This document shows, piece by piece, positions 23,806 to 35,657 of a stretch of DNA of 64,000 bases (its first letter is position 1; each line of letters opens with the position of its first letter). The stretch is from Cricetomys ansorgei. Its lineage: Eukaryota; Chordata; Mammalia; Rodentia; Nesomyidae. The stretch covers positions 869,501 to 933,500 of the forward strand of contig JAMJFZ010000770.1 of the NCBI GenBank assembly GCA_026225945.1, given 5' to 3'. A model generated the notes under the pieces. The model was not told the origin of the DNA, did no database searches, and worked only from the letters and a program-made list of their open reading frames with translations. The position numbers and the translations under genes are program-made.

Positions 23806-23938
23806 GTCTTTTTTAAAAAAATTATTTTTATTTTGTGTTCATTGGTGTTTTGCTTGCAAGTTATGTCTGTGTAAGGGTGTCGGATCCCCTGTAACTGGAG
23901 TTGCAGACAGTTGTGAGCTGCCACGTGGGTGCTGGGAG
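23806..23938 (-). mobile_element. B2/B3-like SINE, truncated head
   Basis: ATTATTTTTATTTTGTGTTC, GGATCCCCTGTAACTGGAGT and GAGCTGCCACGTGGGTGCTG. The tRNA-like head is absent. Confidence 0.82.
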
Positions 23939-24401
23939 TGGATAAGCTAGCAGGCTTTATTCTGAGCTCTGGAAAACATGAGTTAACCTTGTAATCTCAT
24001 CTTCTTCCTTCTTTTGTAGTGTTTGGAATTGGTCCAGTGGTGTTATGCCTAGTAGGCGAGCACTCTTCCGTTTGAGCCCCAACATAGCTGTTTTTCTCCT
24101 GCATTAACTTCCTGCAGCATTTTATTCCTGCTCCCTGCTCCCTGCATTTTATTCTTTGAAACAGATATAAACATTAAAATCTAGACTCAGGGTCCTTTGG
24201 GTAGTTTAGCAGTTTTCCCATTGTCCTTTGTCTCTTGTGTGACCCTGGCTTTATGATTCTTTAAGTAGCAATTCTGGATATCCTAAAGTATGTGCATTTG
24301 AAAAAAATATAAAATCCTACATGAGCAATTTGCTAACTCAGAGCATTTATTTCAACAAAAATGTTTATCATTTAAAATTTTTACAGATGGTCATTCCTTT
24401 T

Positions 24402-24655
24402 GTGTGTTTACAGGGGGAGGTTGGAGGAAGGTGGCAGCAGGTGCCCTGTCCACCAGTTTCTGCCATATATCCTTGGACAGGGCCTCCCGACTAACCTGGA
24501 TTTGCTGTTTTGTTGATGGGTTGACTAGTGAGCCCAGGCACCTGTCTGTCTCTGTCTCCCACAGTACTGGGGTTATAGGTGCTTGTGTGAGCATACTTGG
24601 AATTTTACTTACATGCTAGGAACTCGAACCCACTGAGCCATCTCCCCTCTGGCCT
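24402..24655. mobile_element. Unclassified rodent-type repeat
   Basis: Sequence such as ACTGGGGTTATAGGTGCTTG and GAACCCACTGAGCCATCTCC resembles SINE-derived repeats seen on the reverse strand. The left part is unclear. Confidence 0.4.
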
Positions 24656-24973
24656 CATTTCCAGCCTAAGCCTGCTGTAAATTAAATCTTATTATTTTCT
24701 AACAATATTCTCAGACTTTGCCTCATTTCTTCATTCTTGTCAAAACTTTATCAGAAACATAAAAATCATAGAATTTAGGAAATGAGTAGAATCTTGGAGC
24801 AGAAATATTGGGTTTTCCGTGATTTTTTTTTTCTATGAATCACCATTAATTTCCAGTGATGATAAAAATCTGCAGTTTCATGACCATAAAAGACATTTAT
24901 CTGCATTCAGTTATTTATCAGTCATGGCAAACTTAAAAGGACCTTAAAAAGTATATATATCTACTTTTTGGGG

Positions 24974-25121
24974 GGTGGGGTTAGAGACAGGGTTTCTCAG
25001 TTGTGGCTCTGGATGTCCTGGAACTCACACAGTAGACCAGGCTGGCCTTGAACTCACAGAGATCCTCTTGCCTCTGCCTCTTGAGTGCTGGGATTAAAGG
25101 CATGTGCCACCACTGCCTGGG
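24974..25121 (-). mobile_element. B1 SINE
   Basis: Full-length reverse B1 from AGAGACAGGGTTTCTCAGTT through AGGCTGGCCTTGAACTCACA to ATGTGCCACCACTGCCTGG. Confidence 0.94.
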
Positions 25122-27082
25122 AAAAAGTACATTTTTAAAAGTAAATCTTGTGTTCATCATGGGTGACAAGAGATACACAGAGTTAACAGCACCATGTCTA
25201 AAGGTCTCAAGTTCAAAAATCACACCTTTCACTCTGGTCAGAAACTTGGGACTTTGGAACAACATATCCCATCATTTTCCAATCACCCTTCTGTCCTCCC
25301 AACCTCCCCTCCCACCTGCTTTGGTTATAGCATTAAGGGAGTCAGGAGGGTCAGGTGTCTGGGATGATATTTTTTTTGATTACATATGAGTTCTGACCTA
25401 GAGAGTACTTCTAAAACATATCCATAGAAAAGAAGTTGCCACACTCAAGCCTTTGAGAACTTACCTGGTGTACTTACTGGCCATTCTCTTTTGTGTTACA
25501 TGGAATAAAGAATAGTCACTAAATACTTGATGTGAGCATTTTGGGGGATAATTTTGCATTTTGGAGGAAATCATTTTCTTTAAATTAGAATGCATGTGGA
25601 AGTCTAGTTAATCAGTGGTCCAAGTTGCCAGGCTGCTTTTAATCACAAGTCTTAGTCTATAATCATAATGTATTTTGGATGTTCTCATTTGTATTATCTT
25701 AAGCTCTTTGTGTGGGCATTCTGATTACTTGATTGCATCTCTCTGGCACAGTGGTTTTTAAAGCGGCATTGATGACAAAATCATGCAGCTTAGCAGGTAA
25801 AATGGGAATCTGAAGAGACAATTGTTGGTTGAAGTATGATTGTTGCCTCTTGCCTTTGCATCCTGTCCAGTGAGTTGCAGCTTGGGATACAGAAGTGCAT
25901 AGACTATTGCCCTGTTGCCTGTGGCTTCCTTATCATGGTGAAGACGCAGGTTCCTTTGGGGTAGAGGTTGCTATGCTTCTTATATGGAGCAGACGTATTT
26001 TTCATGTGTTTTACATTTTTGTCATTTTGTGTAAATCTTTACCCCTCTCAGAGAAGGTTCTGTTAAAACTAGATAAAAACATGGATGGAATTGTATTTTA
26101 TGAACATTTAGTATGGCCAAAGAGATTTCTTACATAGAATTCTAATACAGTTCCTAATACCAATGATTGTAAGTATTGAGTTCTGTATTAGTGGGCCCTG
26201 CAGACCTAGTTGTCTTACTATCCTAGTGTTCTCTTTTATCACAGCTTCTGGATACTGTATTATTAAGTTTAATGCCTTATACAGTTATTGATGGGGTTCA
26301 GGACATGTTATACCCAAATGTGACATCTTCAGTATTAGAAGTGAAGGGAATTTGAACCCCCCAGCAGAAACAGAAGGTCTCTCTGGCCTTCTTCCACCTT
26401 CTCCTGTGAGGCAGGTTGTAAAACCTAAGAGAACTTTCTTACTTTTCATGACTAGGTCAGAAGATCTTTACCTAAGAAGTGCCTGGAGAGGTAGAGGGTC
26501 ATGGCAAACAGGCTTCATTAACTCTTCCAGTTAGAGTGATGACACACCATGCTCATTCCCTGCCCAGCCATTTATCCATAGCAGAGCTTCCTCAGATCTT
26601 CAGCAAACCTCCGTAAAAACTCCTTTTTACATGCTGATGTGTATGGTAGAATTCCTGCAGAGCAGGTTAGAGCCCTGTGTTCAGTGCCAGCACCCAGACT
26701 CATGGATGACATGTCAAACGAAAGCACTCAGGTTTAGCTGTTTCTTTGGCTCTTTTTTCTTACGAAGGCCGAGTGTGTCATATGCCATAGAATACATAAA
26801 CCCATATGCTTTTCTGCAGCCAGTTTGTCTTTTATAGTTGGTATGCCAGCTGGAAACTTAGGAAGAGGAAGAGACCTTCTCTCCTTTCACGATTTCATTT
26901 ACTCCCTCAGCCAGGTTGACAAGGCTCTTGCTTCCCCCGTAGCCACCCCCAAAATGGACCCAAACGAAACTTTCCTCCTTCTTCTGCTTTTGGGCAGGGG
27001 CAAATTACTCAACTTGACTTTAAAGACATCGGGTTTCCAGTACATTATTTCTGAAAAATTCCAGGCGTGTTTTATTTTTATT

Positions 27083-27185
27083 TCTGAGAGAGGGTCTCAC
27101 TATGTAGCCCAGGCTGGCATTGAATTCACCTCCCCTGCTTCTGCCTTACAATGGGTTAACAGCGTGCAGCATCATGCCCAACTTC
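27083..27185 (-). mobile_element. B1 SINE, degraded
   Basis: GAGGGTCTCACTATGTAGCC and CAGGCTGGCATTGAATTCAC are recognisable. The remainder is diverged. Confidence 0.65.
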
Positions 27186-27732
27186 AGCAGCAGCTTTTGT
27201 TCCCTAAGTCTGATACTTCTGTGCCTCTGTGTTCTCCCAAACATGAGTACTGGATTGTCTCACGCTGCACAGTTCCAGCTGTCACCTAAGCCCCCAGATG
27301 TGTGCCTTACACACAACCCTTGGGTCAGTGACCTTCCACTTCCTGTTCTAGGTGGTTTTAGTCTTCCTTGGTCTTCGTGGGAAGGCAGTGCAAGCCACAC
27401 AGTGCTATCATGTGAAATACTGTTTACACACCCTTCACGTAAGGCACCGAGAATCAAGCCAGATGCCGTACTCATTGTGCCCAGCATACAAATCCGTTTT
27501 GTCCTTCATGGGGCTAGCTTCATTTATTGACCCCCATGACCTCATTCTTTATTTCAGCAAACTCCTCTCTTGCTTTTCTAGCCTGCTCGGTGGCACTGAG
27601 TACCTAGCACTGAGTACTCAGCACTTTGTCACGTCTCTAATCGCACTTTCCCCGTTAGCACTTTGTTTTATAGTGATATAAAAACAGGGAGGTGGGGCCA
27701 ATGTCACAATTTCAGGGGAAAATTAGATTATT

Positions 27733-27907
27733 ACTTTTTATTTTGTGTACTGTGTGCATGCCTAGTGCCCATGGGAGTGAGAAGAGGGCATTAAGTCCCC
27801 CGGAATTAAGGTTACAATGTCTGTGAGCTGCCATGTGGGTGCTGAGCCAAACCCAGGTCCTCCACCAGGATGGCGTGCTCTTCACTGCTGAGCCGTCTCC
27901 AGCCCCC
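27733..27907 (-). mobile_element. B2/B3-like SINE
   Basis: GTGAGAAGAGGGCATTAAGT, GTGAGCTGCCATGTGGGTGC and GAGCCGTCTCCAGCCCC. It lies 625 bp before Pcca exon A. Confidence 0.88.
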
Positions 27908-28508
27908 AGGCTTGGACTTCGTTAGAGCTATAATTGTACCTCTTAAATTCCAGCATCTTCTCGTGCATCTATTGTAGATGCAGAATGTAAACATTCCTGG
28001 CCTCCTTTCTGTGAGTTACAGGTATCTGTCAATGTCCTTGGGTTTGCTGGTGTCTGTGTGGTCACCGCATTTAGTTTAAGGCAGGCAAGCAGCTGCTCCT
28101 TAATAAATGTGGGTGTCTGTTCTGTTGTACTGTGCGGAAGGCATTGAGGGTGCAGAAGTTTACAAAGCAATTAAAAGATGACTGTACTATTTATTTAGAA
28201 AGAGCAAGTTATAGGTAAGTACAGTGTCATGAGGTTGGTTTTTTTTTAAAGAATTTTAAAGAAATATTGTCCACATCAAGCTGGAGTTCTCCTCTGATTT
28301 GCTCTCAGTGGCCTAGCTTTGCTTTGTTTATCTGAGCTTTCTTGTAAACCAAAAATGATAACCTACATTCTGATATATTGGCTCATGTCCTTATTTTAAC
28401 GTTGTCTGCACAAATAATAATTAAATATATAGTTGTATAATTTTACATACTTGTATGAGCTTTTCTTTGTAAAAAATCATGATCGCATATTATGGTGTTT
28501 TGCTATAA

Positions 28509-28733
<225 letters not shown>

Positions 28734-28734
28734 T

Positions 28735-28830
28735 AAATATAAATAACTATATTTCATATGTATGAAATATAGTTATATTTATATATATTATATATATGAA
28801 ATATAGTTATATATATAATTATATATGAGA
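28735..28830. repeat. AT-rich palindrome and direct copy near the exon A donor
   Basis: ATAACTATATTTCATA (28743-28758) and TATGAAATATAGTTAT (28761-28776) are perfect 16-bp inverted arms around TG. TATGAAATATAGTTAT occurs again from 28795. The hairpin begins 78 bp after the exon A 5' splice site. Confidence 0.93.
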
Positions 28831-28942
28831 AAAAAAGGAGTCAGGTTGTTTTCAATGATATAAACTGAACAGGAGAAGTCACTGGTATATTGTATGTAAT
28901 GAGTAGATATTGATGTATATTGTCATTGGGAAAAAACGCATA

Positions 28943-29060
28943 GTGGTACAGAAACAGGCAGATTTCTGTGAGTTTGAAGTCAGCTTGGTTTATATAGTGA
29001 AACCCTGTTTCAAAAAAAGAAAGAAAGAAAGGAGAGAGAGAAAGAAGGAAAGAGAGAAAG
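28943..29060 (+). mobile_element. Truncated B1 SINE with (GAAA)n/(GAGA)n tail
   Basis: ACAGGCAGATTTCTGTGAGT, then TTGAAGTCAGCTTGG and AAACCCTGTTTCAAAAAAAG, form the 3' half of a B1. The tail has grown into a GAAA/GAGA-rich tract at 29013-29060. Confidence 0.75.
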
Positions 29061-29287
29061 TGCAGCCAGATATGAGCTGTTTCCCTTGGTATCCTACATA
29101 AGTTGCAGCTCTGGAGAGCTGGGTATCAAGCATCTGACATACAGGGCTGTGAAACTTGGACAGTTTCTGAGGTTCTTATAGCTGGGGTAAGGTGTGGGTT
29201 AACTACATATAAAATCCAGCAAAAATGTGAGGCCTTCAGTCACAAAGGTACAAGGAACCTCCCCAAATAGGTTTGGCAGTAAGCTCT

Positions 29288-29420
29288 ATTTATTTAATTA
29301 TTCATTTTACTCTAGACTGGTAGGGTCTCATATGAGTCCTAGGCCCCAGCCTCTTGAACCTGCGGCTCTGTCTCTACGGTGGGACTGCAGGTGTGCACCA
29401 CCTCACACAGTCTTGGCCGC
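29288..29420 (-). mobile_element. Possible old SINE
   Basis: A GTAGGGTCTCATATGAGTCC-type start, 'CCAGCCTCTTGAACC' and 'GGACTGCAGGTGTGCACCACC' suggest a very old B1-like relic. Confidence 0.35.
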
Positions 29421-30254
29421 TGACTGCTGTTCATCTGAACCTCCAGGAAAGCCACACTCTTCCAGACTCCCTGGCCACACCTTGGTCAGGCCCAGAGCAG
29501 AGTGTGTTTTCACTGTTAGCCCTTTAGCTGGTAGGCATTGGCCCCGCTCTGCCTTGTTGCTGTTAACAGTGTGTACTGGTTAGAAGAGTTTGTTTTTTTC
29601 CTGACAAGGAATCTGACCTTCTGAGATCTTCAATTTGAACCTTATCTAATCACAACAGTACTGATGAGCCAGTTTAGATTAATACTGGCTTTGCGATGAG
29701 TAGCAGTGTCCCTAGGAAGAGGCTTCTAGGGAACTTTTGATGACTCCATTTGCACAGTAAAAGTCTTCTTATGAAGTTAATAGGTATAGGGTCTCCTAGG
29801 AAGAGGACTGCTCCTTGATTAGAGGTCTAAAGGAAAGCCGTGGGTGGGACATTGGCAATGTGTGGGATGCTGTCCCTACCTGTCACATGGGTGGTTTGGA
29901 GGTAGGAGGAGAGCTTGTGTAGCATTGGCAGGAGTGAAGGTCGGCACTGCACCATCTGTGTTGACAGAACCATATGCATTCTTGATTAATTATTAGACTC
30001 TTCTTGTGAGTTGGAAGGCAAAGTGGGAAATGGGCACCTGATTCTGTGTTACAGCATTGCCTGCTGGATTTCTTTCCCCTTAGTTCTTTTAGATGATACA
30101 GAACAATTATTTTTCCATTTTTTGTTTGTTTACAATCTATATAGGTGCCTTTCCAGGAAAAAGTGGTACTTAGTTTTTGGAGTAGGTTACCAGCTTATTC
30201 TCGGTCTTACTTGATTTTTAAATTTCATTTTTTCAAATGTGTGCTATAGTACTA

Positions 30255-30548
30255 TATATGTATCCTGATGTGGCGGACAGCTATAACTCTTGTACACTGT
30301 GCTGTTGATAGGAATGTCAATTTGTGTACTACTATAGAGATCCAGAATGGAATTTCCTCAAGAAACTATAATAGAACTACTATACAATCCAGCTGCATCA
30401 TTCCTGGGTATTTAGAAGAAATCAAAGTTGTCATACAGTAGAGAACCTTCACACGCATGTTTATCCAAGCACTCCTCATAATAGCTATACAACAGATTAA
30501 GAAATTGTGTTATATCTACCACACAATGGAGTACTATTCAGCCATTAA
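30255..30548 (+). mobile_element. L1 LINE fragment (end of ORF2), left part of an interrupted copy
   Basis: The segment reads like the L1 ORF2 3' region. It has a CACACAATGGAGTACTATTC motif near 30520, preceded by 'CACTCCTCATAATAGC' and 'TATACAATCCAGCTGC' type sequence. It stops at CAGCCATTAAG, where a B1 is inserted. It is truncated on both sides and dead. Confidence 0.75.
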
Positions 30549-30692
30549 GGTGGTGCATGTCTTTAATCCCAGCACTCGGAAGGCAGAGGCAGGCGGATCT
30601 CTGAGTTCAAGGCTAGCCTGGTCTACAAAGTGAGTTCCAAGATAGCCAGAGTTAAAACAGAGAAACCCTGTCTTGGAAAAAAAAAAAAAAAA
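30549..30692 (+). mobile_element. B1 SINE
   Basis: Nearly full B1 with TTTAATCCCAGCACTCGG and AGTTCAAGGCTAGCCTGG, ending in a long A-tail. It is inserted in the L1 and carries the GAGTTAAAACAGAG variant of the 3' half. Confidence 0.92.
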
Positions 30693-30705
30693 GAATAAAT
30701 TATGT

Positions 30706-31803
30706 CATCCAGAGTCTGGGAGTCAAAGCCAGCTGTCAACCTAGTCCTGTCCCACCCTGGCCTGCCTCTTCTTTTTCTTTCAACATGACAGATGCCACTG
30801 AGTCCTTGGCCAAGGACTTCTTGGCAGGTGGAGTGGATATGGCCATCTCCAAGATAGTAGTAGTGCCCATCGAGTAACCAGCAAGCAAATCATGGCAGAT
30901 AAGCAATATAAGGACATTATAGACTGCACGGTTTGTGTCCCCAAGGGACAGGGACTCCTGTCGTCGTAACCTGACTAGTGTCATCAGACACTTCCCCACC
31001 CAGGCTCTCAAAGATAAATACAAGCAGATCTTTCTGGTGGTGTGGACAAGAAGACCCAGTTTTGGCGCTGCTTTGCAGGGAATGTGGCATCAAGTGGTGC
31101 CATGGGCCACATCCTTGTGCTTTGTGTACCCTCTTGACTTTGCCCTTACCCATCTAGCTGCTGATGTGAACAAAACTGGAACTGAAAGAGAATTCCAAGG
31201 CCTTGGTGACTGACTGACTGGTTAAGATCTCCAAATCTGATGGGATTAAGGCTATACCAAGGCTTTGATGTGTCAGTACAGGGCATTATCTTCTACCGAG
31301 CTGCCTACTGTGCTGTCTATGACACTGCAAAGGAAGTGCTCCTCCATCAGTTGGGTGACTGAAGTCTGTCACTGCTCTTGCTGACCTGACTTCCTGTCCC
31401 TTTGACGTGGATGCAGTTAGGCGCAGGAACTGATACCATGTACAGAGGCATGCTTGACTGCTGGAGGAAGATTGGTCGTGAAGAAAGCACCACTTTTTTC
31501 AAGGGTTCATGGTCCAGTGATCTCAGAGGCATGGGTGTTCTTTTGTGCTTGTCTTGTGTGTTGGAATAAAGAAGTTCACTTCAGTATTTCCTTGTTCTTC
31601 CTGAGAACAAGCATGTTATATATCATATCTTGAACGTTCTGGATAGATTCTCTGGGCTTGTCTGTTCTATCAGTGGCAACCAGATGTACAGTGGGAAGCA
31701 ATAATACTCATCTGACCAGTTTTCTTTTAAATCCTAATGACAATTATTATGATGGGACTTAATTATGTTTTTTATTTCAGTCACTCCTGATTAAAAACAA
31801 ACG
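30706..31803 (+). pseudogene. SLC25A5 (ADP/ATP translocase 2) processed pseudogene with target-site duplication
   Basis: The copy starts with ATG at 30785 ([20 protein letters not shown]), close to ANT2 MTDA...AKDFLAGG, and lacks introns. A stop follows PIE at about 30877 where the gene has PIERVKLLL. Later blocks include [43 protein letters not shown] and a degraded LRGMG, ending near 31583. Several deletions shorten it to about 800 nt against roughly 900. MTDA at the start and T-EREF favour ANT2 over ANT1. The insert is flanked by AGAATAAATTATGT (30692-30705) and AGAATAAATCATGT (31804-31817), a 13/14 match expected for L1-mediated insertion. ATTAAAAACAAACG just before the right copy may be the remains of the polyadenylation signal and tail. 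It cannot encode a carrier. Confidence 0.9.
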
Positions 31804-31920
31804 AGAATAAATCATGTTGTTTGCAGGAAAATGTATGGAACTAGGGATGATACTGTTTAGGGAAATAAGCCAGACTCAGAATCACAGATGTTTCTCTTGA
31901 CATGGAATATGGGGGAGGAG
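31804..31920 (+). mobile_element. L1 LINE fragment, right part of the interrupted copy
   Basis: GTTTGCAGGAAAATGTATGG at about 31819, then AACTAGG and AAATAAGCCAGACTCAGAATCAC, match the L1 sequence that should directly follow the fragment ending at 30548. The two pieces were therefore separated by the B1 and the ANT2 retrocopy. Confidence 0.7.
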
Positions 31921-32014
31921 GGCCATGAAAGTGGAGCAGGCAGAAGACTGAGGATAAAATGCAGTTGGTGGATGGCTTTGCCTACAAAACCTTGGGTTGA
32001 GGTCTCAGTACTGC

Positions 32015-32148
32015 ACAGGCCTGTAATCCTAATATTGGGGAAATGGAGAGAGGAAGGTCATAAGTTCAAGGTCACCCTTGTCTACATACTGAATTTGAGG
32101 CCATTTTATGATGCATGAGACCCTGTCTGAAAAAAAAAAAAAAAAAAG
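32015..32148 (+). mobile_element. B1/B4-like SINE, diverged
   Basis: AGGCCTGTAATCCTAATATT, GTTCAAGGTCACCCTTGTCT and GAGACCCTGTCTGAAAAAAA with a long A-tail. Confidence 0.7.
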
Positions 32149-32465
32149 GGAAGAAGAAGAATTGAAAGGAGGCTGTTAGGGAATAGGAAGGGTCCCACAA
32201 GAGGGGTAATTATGGATAATGGAGGATGACTATGCTCAAAATATCTTTATACAGTTATGAAGAATCATGGCAGGTTTATGTTGTTTTGGGCAAGTAATAT
32301 ACACCCAACAAACAGCTTATAGAACAATCTTCCCTTCCGTTCACTTATCCATTTTTAGTTCTTGAACTATCCTTTTCATTAGAGATGTTTAAAAATATAA
32401 TTTTTAAGTAGTCATCTGGCACCATGTATTCTCCTTTAACAAGTCTAGTTTTACTCACCATCTGT

Positions 32466-32712
32466 GTGTGGTTTGAGTAAGAATGGCCTCCATAGGCTCT
32501 ATAATTGAATGCTTAGTCCCCAGTTGGTAGAACTGTTTGTGAAAGATGAGGGGTGTGGCCTTGTTGCTAGGAGATCAGATGCAGGTTGCAGCACGGTGCC
32601 TGCTGCTGCCATGCTCGCTGCCGTGATGGGCATGGACTCCACTGCCCTCTGAGCACCAAATCAACTCTTTCAAGTGGCCTTGGTCATGGTGTTTTGTCAC
32701 AACAATAGAACA
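32466..32712 (+). mobile_element. Muroid interspersed repeat (3'-LINE-like family)
   Basis: GAATGCTTAGTCCCCAGTTG, GGTGTGGCCTTGTTG, TGCCATGCTCGCTGCCGTGA and CCTTGGTCATGGTGTTTTGT occur in order, as in a well-known mouse and rat repeat. I do not name the subfamily. The 3' end is AACAATAGAACAATAGGTAA. Confidence 0.65.
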
Positions 32713-33249
32713 ATAGGTAAGACGTCTTCTATTTAACTTGCTCTTGGGAAATGAAGAACAGAGCAAAAAGTATAATGTAGAGCTGTTGTATGAGGGAGCG
32801 GGACCCTAGAGTAAGGAAGGGTTAGCCATCAGGTACTTGCCACCACCCTGACTGCAAAGCACTTGAAGTTCTCATGGGGTGCCAACATATTCAGATAGTT
32901 TAACCCATATCCTTGGTACTCATCTCAGTGTGCACAGACATGTATGAAGGCCACTGAACCCAGGATCTGGGTGTGGAAGATCTGTAGTGAAAGTGATAGC
33001 TAAGCAGTTGGGTTACAGGGGAGTGTAATTGTGGGACTAAGTCTGTCAGTAAAAACACGGTCTTAGAGGATCATGGAGCAGAGAAGTGGGGCCAACTCCA
33101 GAAACCATGAAGGGCTAAACCAAGAAAGCTGCTGAGGGCGGAGACGTGTGTATCTACCAGTGCTGTGCAAAGCTTCTCCTTGCAGCTGTGGAAGCCTCCA
33201 GCCAGTTTCATGCACATGGTTAATATGAGACAAAGAGGAAAAGTGGTCT

Positions 33250-33455
33250 GGGGGAGCTGAGAATGTAGCTCAATAGGTGGAGTGCTCTAAGTGTTACACG
33301 CCACATGCCCTGGGTTTAACCCCCAGCACGGAGTGAAATAGGTGTGGTTGTGCACGCTCAGAATCTCAGCATTCAGGAGGATCAGCAAGGTCATCCTTGG
33401 CTACATAGTAGGGTTGAGACCAGCCCTGTCTCAAGTAAATGAGTGAATGAATGTA
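33250..33455 (+). mobile_element. ID-B1 composite SINE (B4 type)
   Basis: An ID-like head (GAGAATGTAGCTCAATAGGT, 'GCCCTGGGTTTAACCCCCAGCAC') is fused to a B1-like second half (GTGGTTGTGCACGCTCAGAA, TGGCTACATAGTAGG). This fusion is the hallmark of B4. Confidence 0.78.
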
Positions 33456-33761
33456 ATTCTTGTTTGCTAAGTGGCAAGAGCATTAGCTCTTAAAGTTAAA
33501 ACTTAGGTTGATACGCAAATTGGAATCTTCTTCATTTTGTCCAGGCAGCAAATGATGGGGCCTAGTATGAAATGTTGGGGTGAAGCAAAAGCCATGTTGA
33601 GAAAGATGACGAATGTTGGATCAGTAGGTTATGCATGCACTTGATGTCAGGTATGAAGCAGAGCAGGGGAGTCACTGGTGATTATAGCTGTAATTCTGAC
33701 AGAACAGCTTGTTGAGACAGGAAGCTAGTGTCTCCAAATCTTTACTGCACTTTAATAGGAA

Positions 33762-33872
33762 CTGGTAAATGCAGTGCTGTAATGCCAGCACTCAGGAACT
33801 GAGGGGGAGGGCTGTCAAGCATCCTGAGCTACAGAGTGAGACTCCACGTCAAATGACAAAAGAGAAAAAAAA
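33762..33872 (+). mobile_element. B1/B4-like SINE, partial
   Basis: TGTAATGCCAGCACTCAGGA and CCTGAGCTACAGAGTGAGAC, ending in an A-rich tail. Confidence 0.65.
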
Positions 33873-33879
33873 GCAGAGG

Positions 33880-34066
33880 TGTGATGCTAGAGAGATGGCT
33901 CACTAGTGAGAGGTTTGCTGCTCTTTAGAGGGCCAGAGTTTGTTTCCCAGCACCCCACTGGATGCCTCACAACTAGCTGTAACTCAGGGGATCTAACACC
34001 TCTTCTGGCCGCTATAGGTTCCTGTAAACATGTGACACATACACACACACATAAAATAATAAAATA
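33880..34066 (+). mobile_element. B2/B3-like SINE
   Basis: GCTAGAGAGATGGCTCACTA, TTCCCAGCACCCC and CTAACACCTCTTCTGGCCGC, with a CACACACATAAAATAATAAA tail. Confidence 0.88.
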
Positions 34067-34383
34067 CTATAAGATTATTGAAAAAAAAGGACGAGTAAAT
34101 TCAACCATACCGTCTAGATGCTAGATAACCAGTATATCCTCACCACGAGTCAGTGGTAAACACTCTTCTACTCATGACTCAGGCTATGCTTTTTTCACAC
34201 ATGTGACATAAGCACACATACACATGAATAAAAATAAATCTTTAAAACAGTAATAGTAATAACCATGTACACCACAGAGCAGAGCATGGTAATGTACTTA
34301 AATGAGTTTTTAAATTAGGCAGTATGAGTTTAAAAGTAACTTTTTGTCACCTAAGGAACAAGATAGAAAAAATCATACTCTTG

Positions 34384-34540
34384 GACTGGCTTTCTGATAA
34401 AAGCACTTGACCCAAGCCTGAAATCTTGCTTTGGTTCCCAGACTCCAACAGCGAAGGAGAGAACTACCTGCTGCAAGTTGTCCTCTGAGCTCCATGTGTG
34501 TGTCTCCTGATCTACAAAATAAATATGGAAATAATAAAAG
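34384..34540 (+). mobile_element. SINE (RSINE-like), diverged
   Basis: AAAGCACTTGACCCAAGCCT, TTTGGTTCCCAGACTCCAAC and GCAAGTTGTCCTCTGAGCTC, ending in ACAAAATAAAT. Confidence 0.65.
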
Positions 34541-34764
34541 CTATGCCCTTACTTTAGCAGAAAGAAAGCTAATATGAAGAAAAACATTTGAAAAACATAA
34601 AACAAGAAATTGAAAACTACTCTATCCTAGCAATTAGAAAATAAGATATTAATGTTAGTATTTCCCTCCTGCTAACCAACAAGCAAACAAAAAAAAAATG
34701 ATGACTAAAATCTTTATAATTTCGTAGAACTATGCTTGCTGTTTCGCTTATTGCTTTGTTTCAG

Positions 34765-34919
34765 CTCTGTCTACTGTGGCGGGTCCAGAAGAGGGCATAG
34801 GATCCCTCGGAACTAAAGTTACAAATGATCGTAAGCCACTTCGTGGATATTAGAAATTGAGCTCTGGTCCTCTGGATGATCAGCAAGTACTCTTAAACAC
34901 TGAGCCATCTCTCCAGCCC
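34765..34919 (-). mobile_element. B2/B3-like SINE
   Basis: CCAGAAGAGGGCATAGGATC, GAGCTCTGGTCCTCTGGATG and GAGCCATCTCTCCAGCCCT. Confidence 0.88.
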
Positions 34920-35436
34920 TTTGTTGAGTTCACCACCACCTGTGGGTGCTCATCATTCCTCTGGAGCCTTGCAGCTGAGGCTCCAGCAGTTGGTGTTCCT
35001 CTATGCTGTCATTTATTAGTGTTCTTTTCAGAAGCATCTGTTTGAGTTACATATTTCATCATGACACTTCCTCTTTATTACTTTTGTGGAATACACATGC
35101 AAACATTGATTTTTAGCTACTGTGTGTCGTATCTAAGGTCTGGTTGCGTTCCTAGCATGTAAGTTTCATGGGAGCTTGGATGATGTCTGTCTTCCCTTTA
35201 TGTTTTGAGGGCCTTGCATATGGCCAGTCTTAGTAAGAGCTGGTTTGGTGAAAGAGAAGAGCGTTTCTCTCTGAGCTTAGCCAACTGCAGCAGGATAGAT
35301 AAAGGCTGGGAGAGAGCCTGGGGGTAGGGGAAAGGCCACAGGGTGAGGTGGAATGGACTGGGGTTGGTACTGGTGGCTTGTGCAGGCATGAGCAATCATT
35401 GAAACTAAGTTAAGCAGTCTGAGCTTTATTCTAAGG

Positions 35437-35657
35437 CAATGGTTCTCAACCTGTGGGTCATGGCCTCTTTGGGGGTCACATGACTTTCACAGGGGTCACC
35501 TAAGACTATCTGCATATCAGATATTTGCATTATGATTCATAACAGTTGCAAAATTGCAGTTATAAAGTAGCAATGAAATAATTTTATGGTTGGGGGTCAC
35601 CACAACATGAGGAACTGATTTGACGGGTTGCAGCATTACGAAAGTTGAGAACCGTTG
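35437..35657. mobile_element. URR1-like hAT (Charlie group) non-autonomous DNA transposon
   Basis: The ends are inverted repeats, CAATGGTTCTCAAC and GTTGAGAACCGTTG. The 221-bp body contains GGGGGTCAC twice and the TTTTATGGTTGGGGGTCACC segment typical of rodent URR1. An 8-bp target-site duplication flanks it, TTCTAAGG at 35429-35436 and TTCTAAGA at 35658-35665 (7/8), as expected for hAT elements. There is no transposase ORF. The family name is from recall. Confidence 0.88.

Noticed and set aside
30785..31583. A working ADP/ATP translocase gene
   Set aside because: An early stop, several deletions and a TSD show a dead retrocopy.
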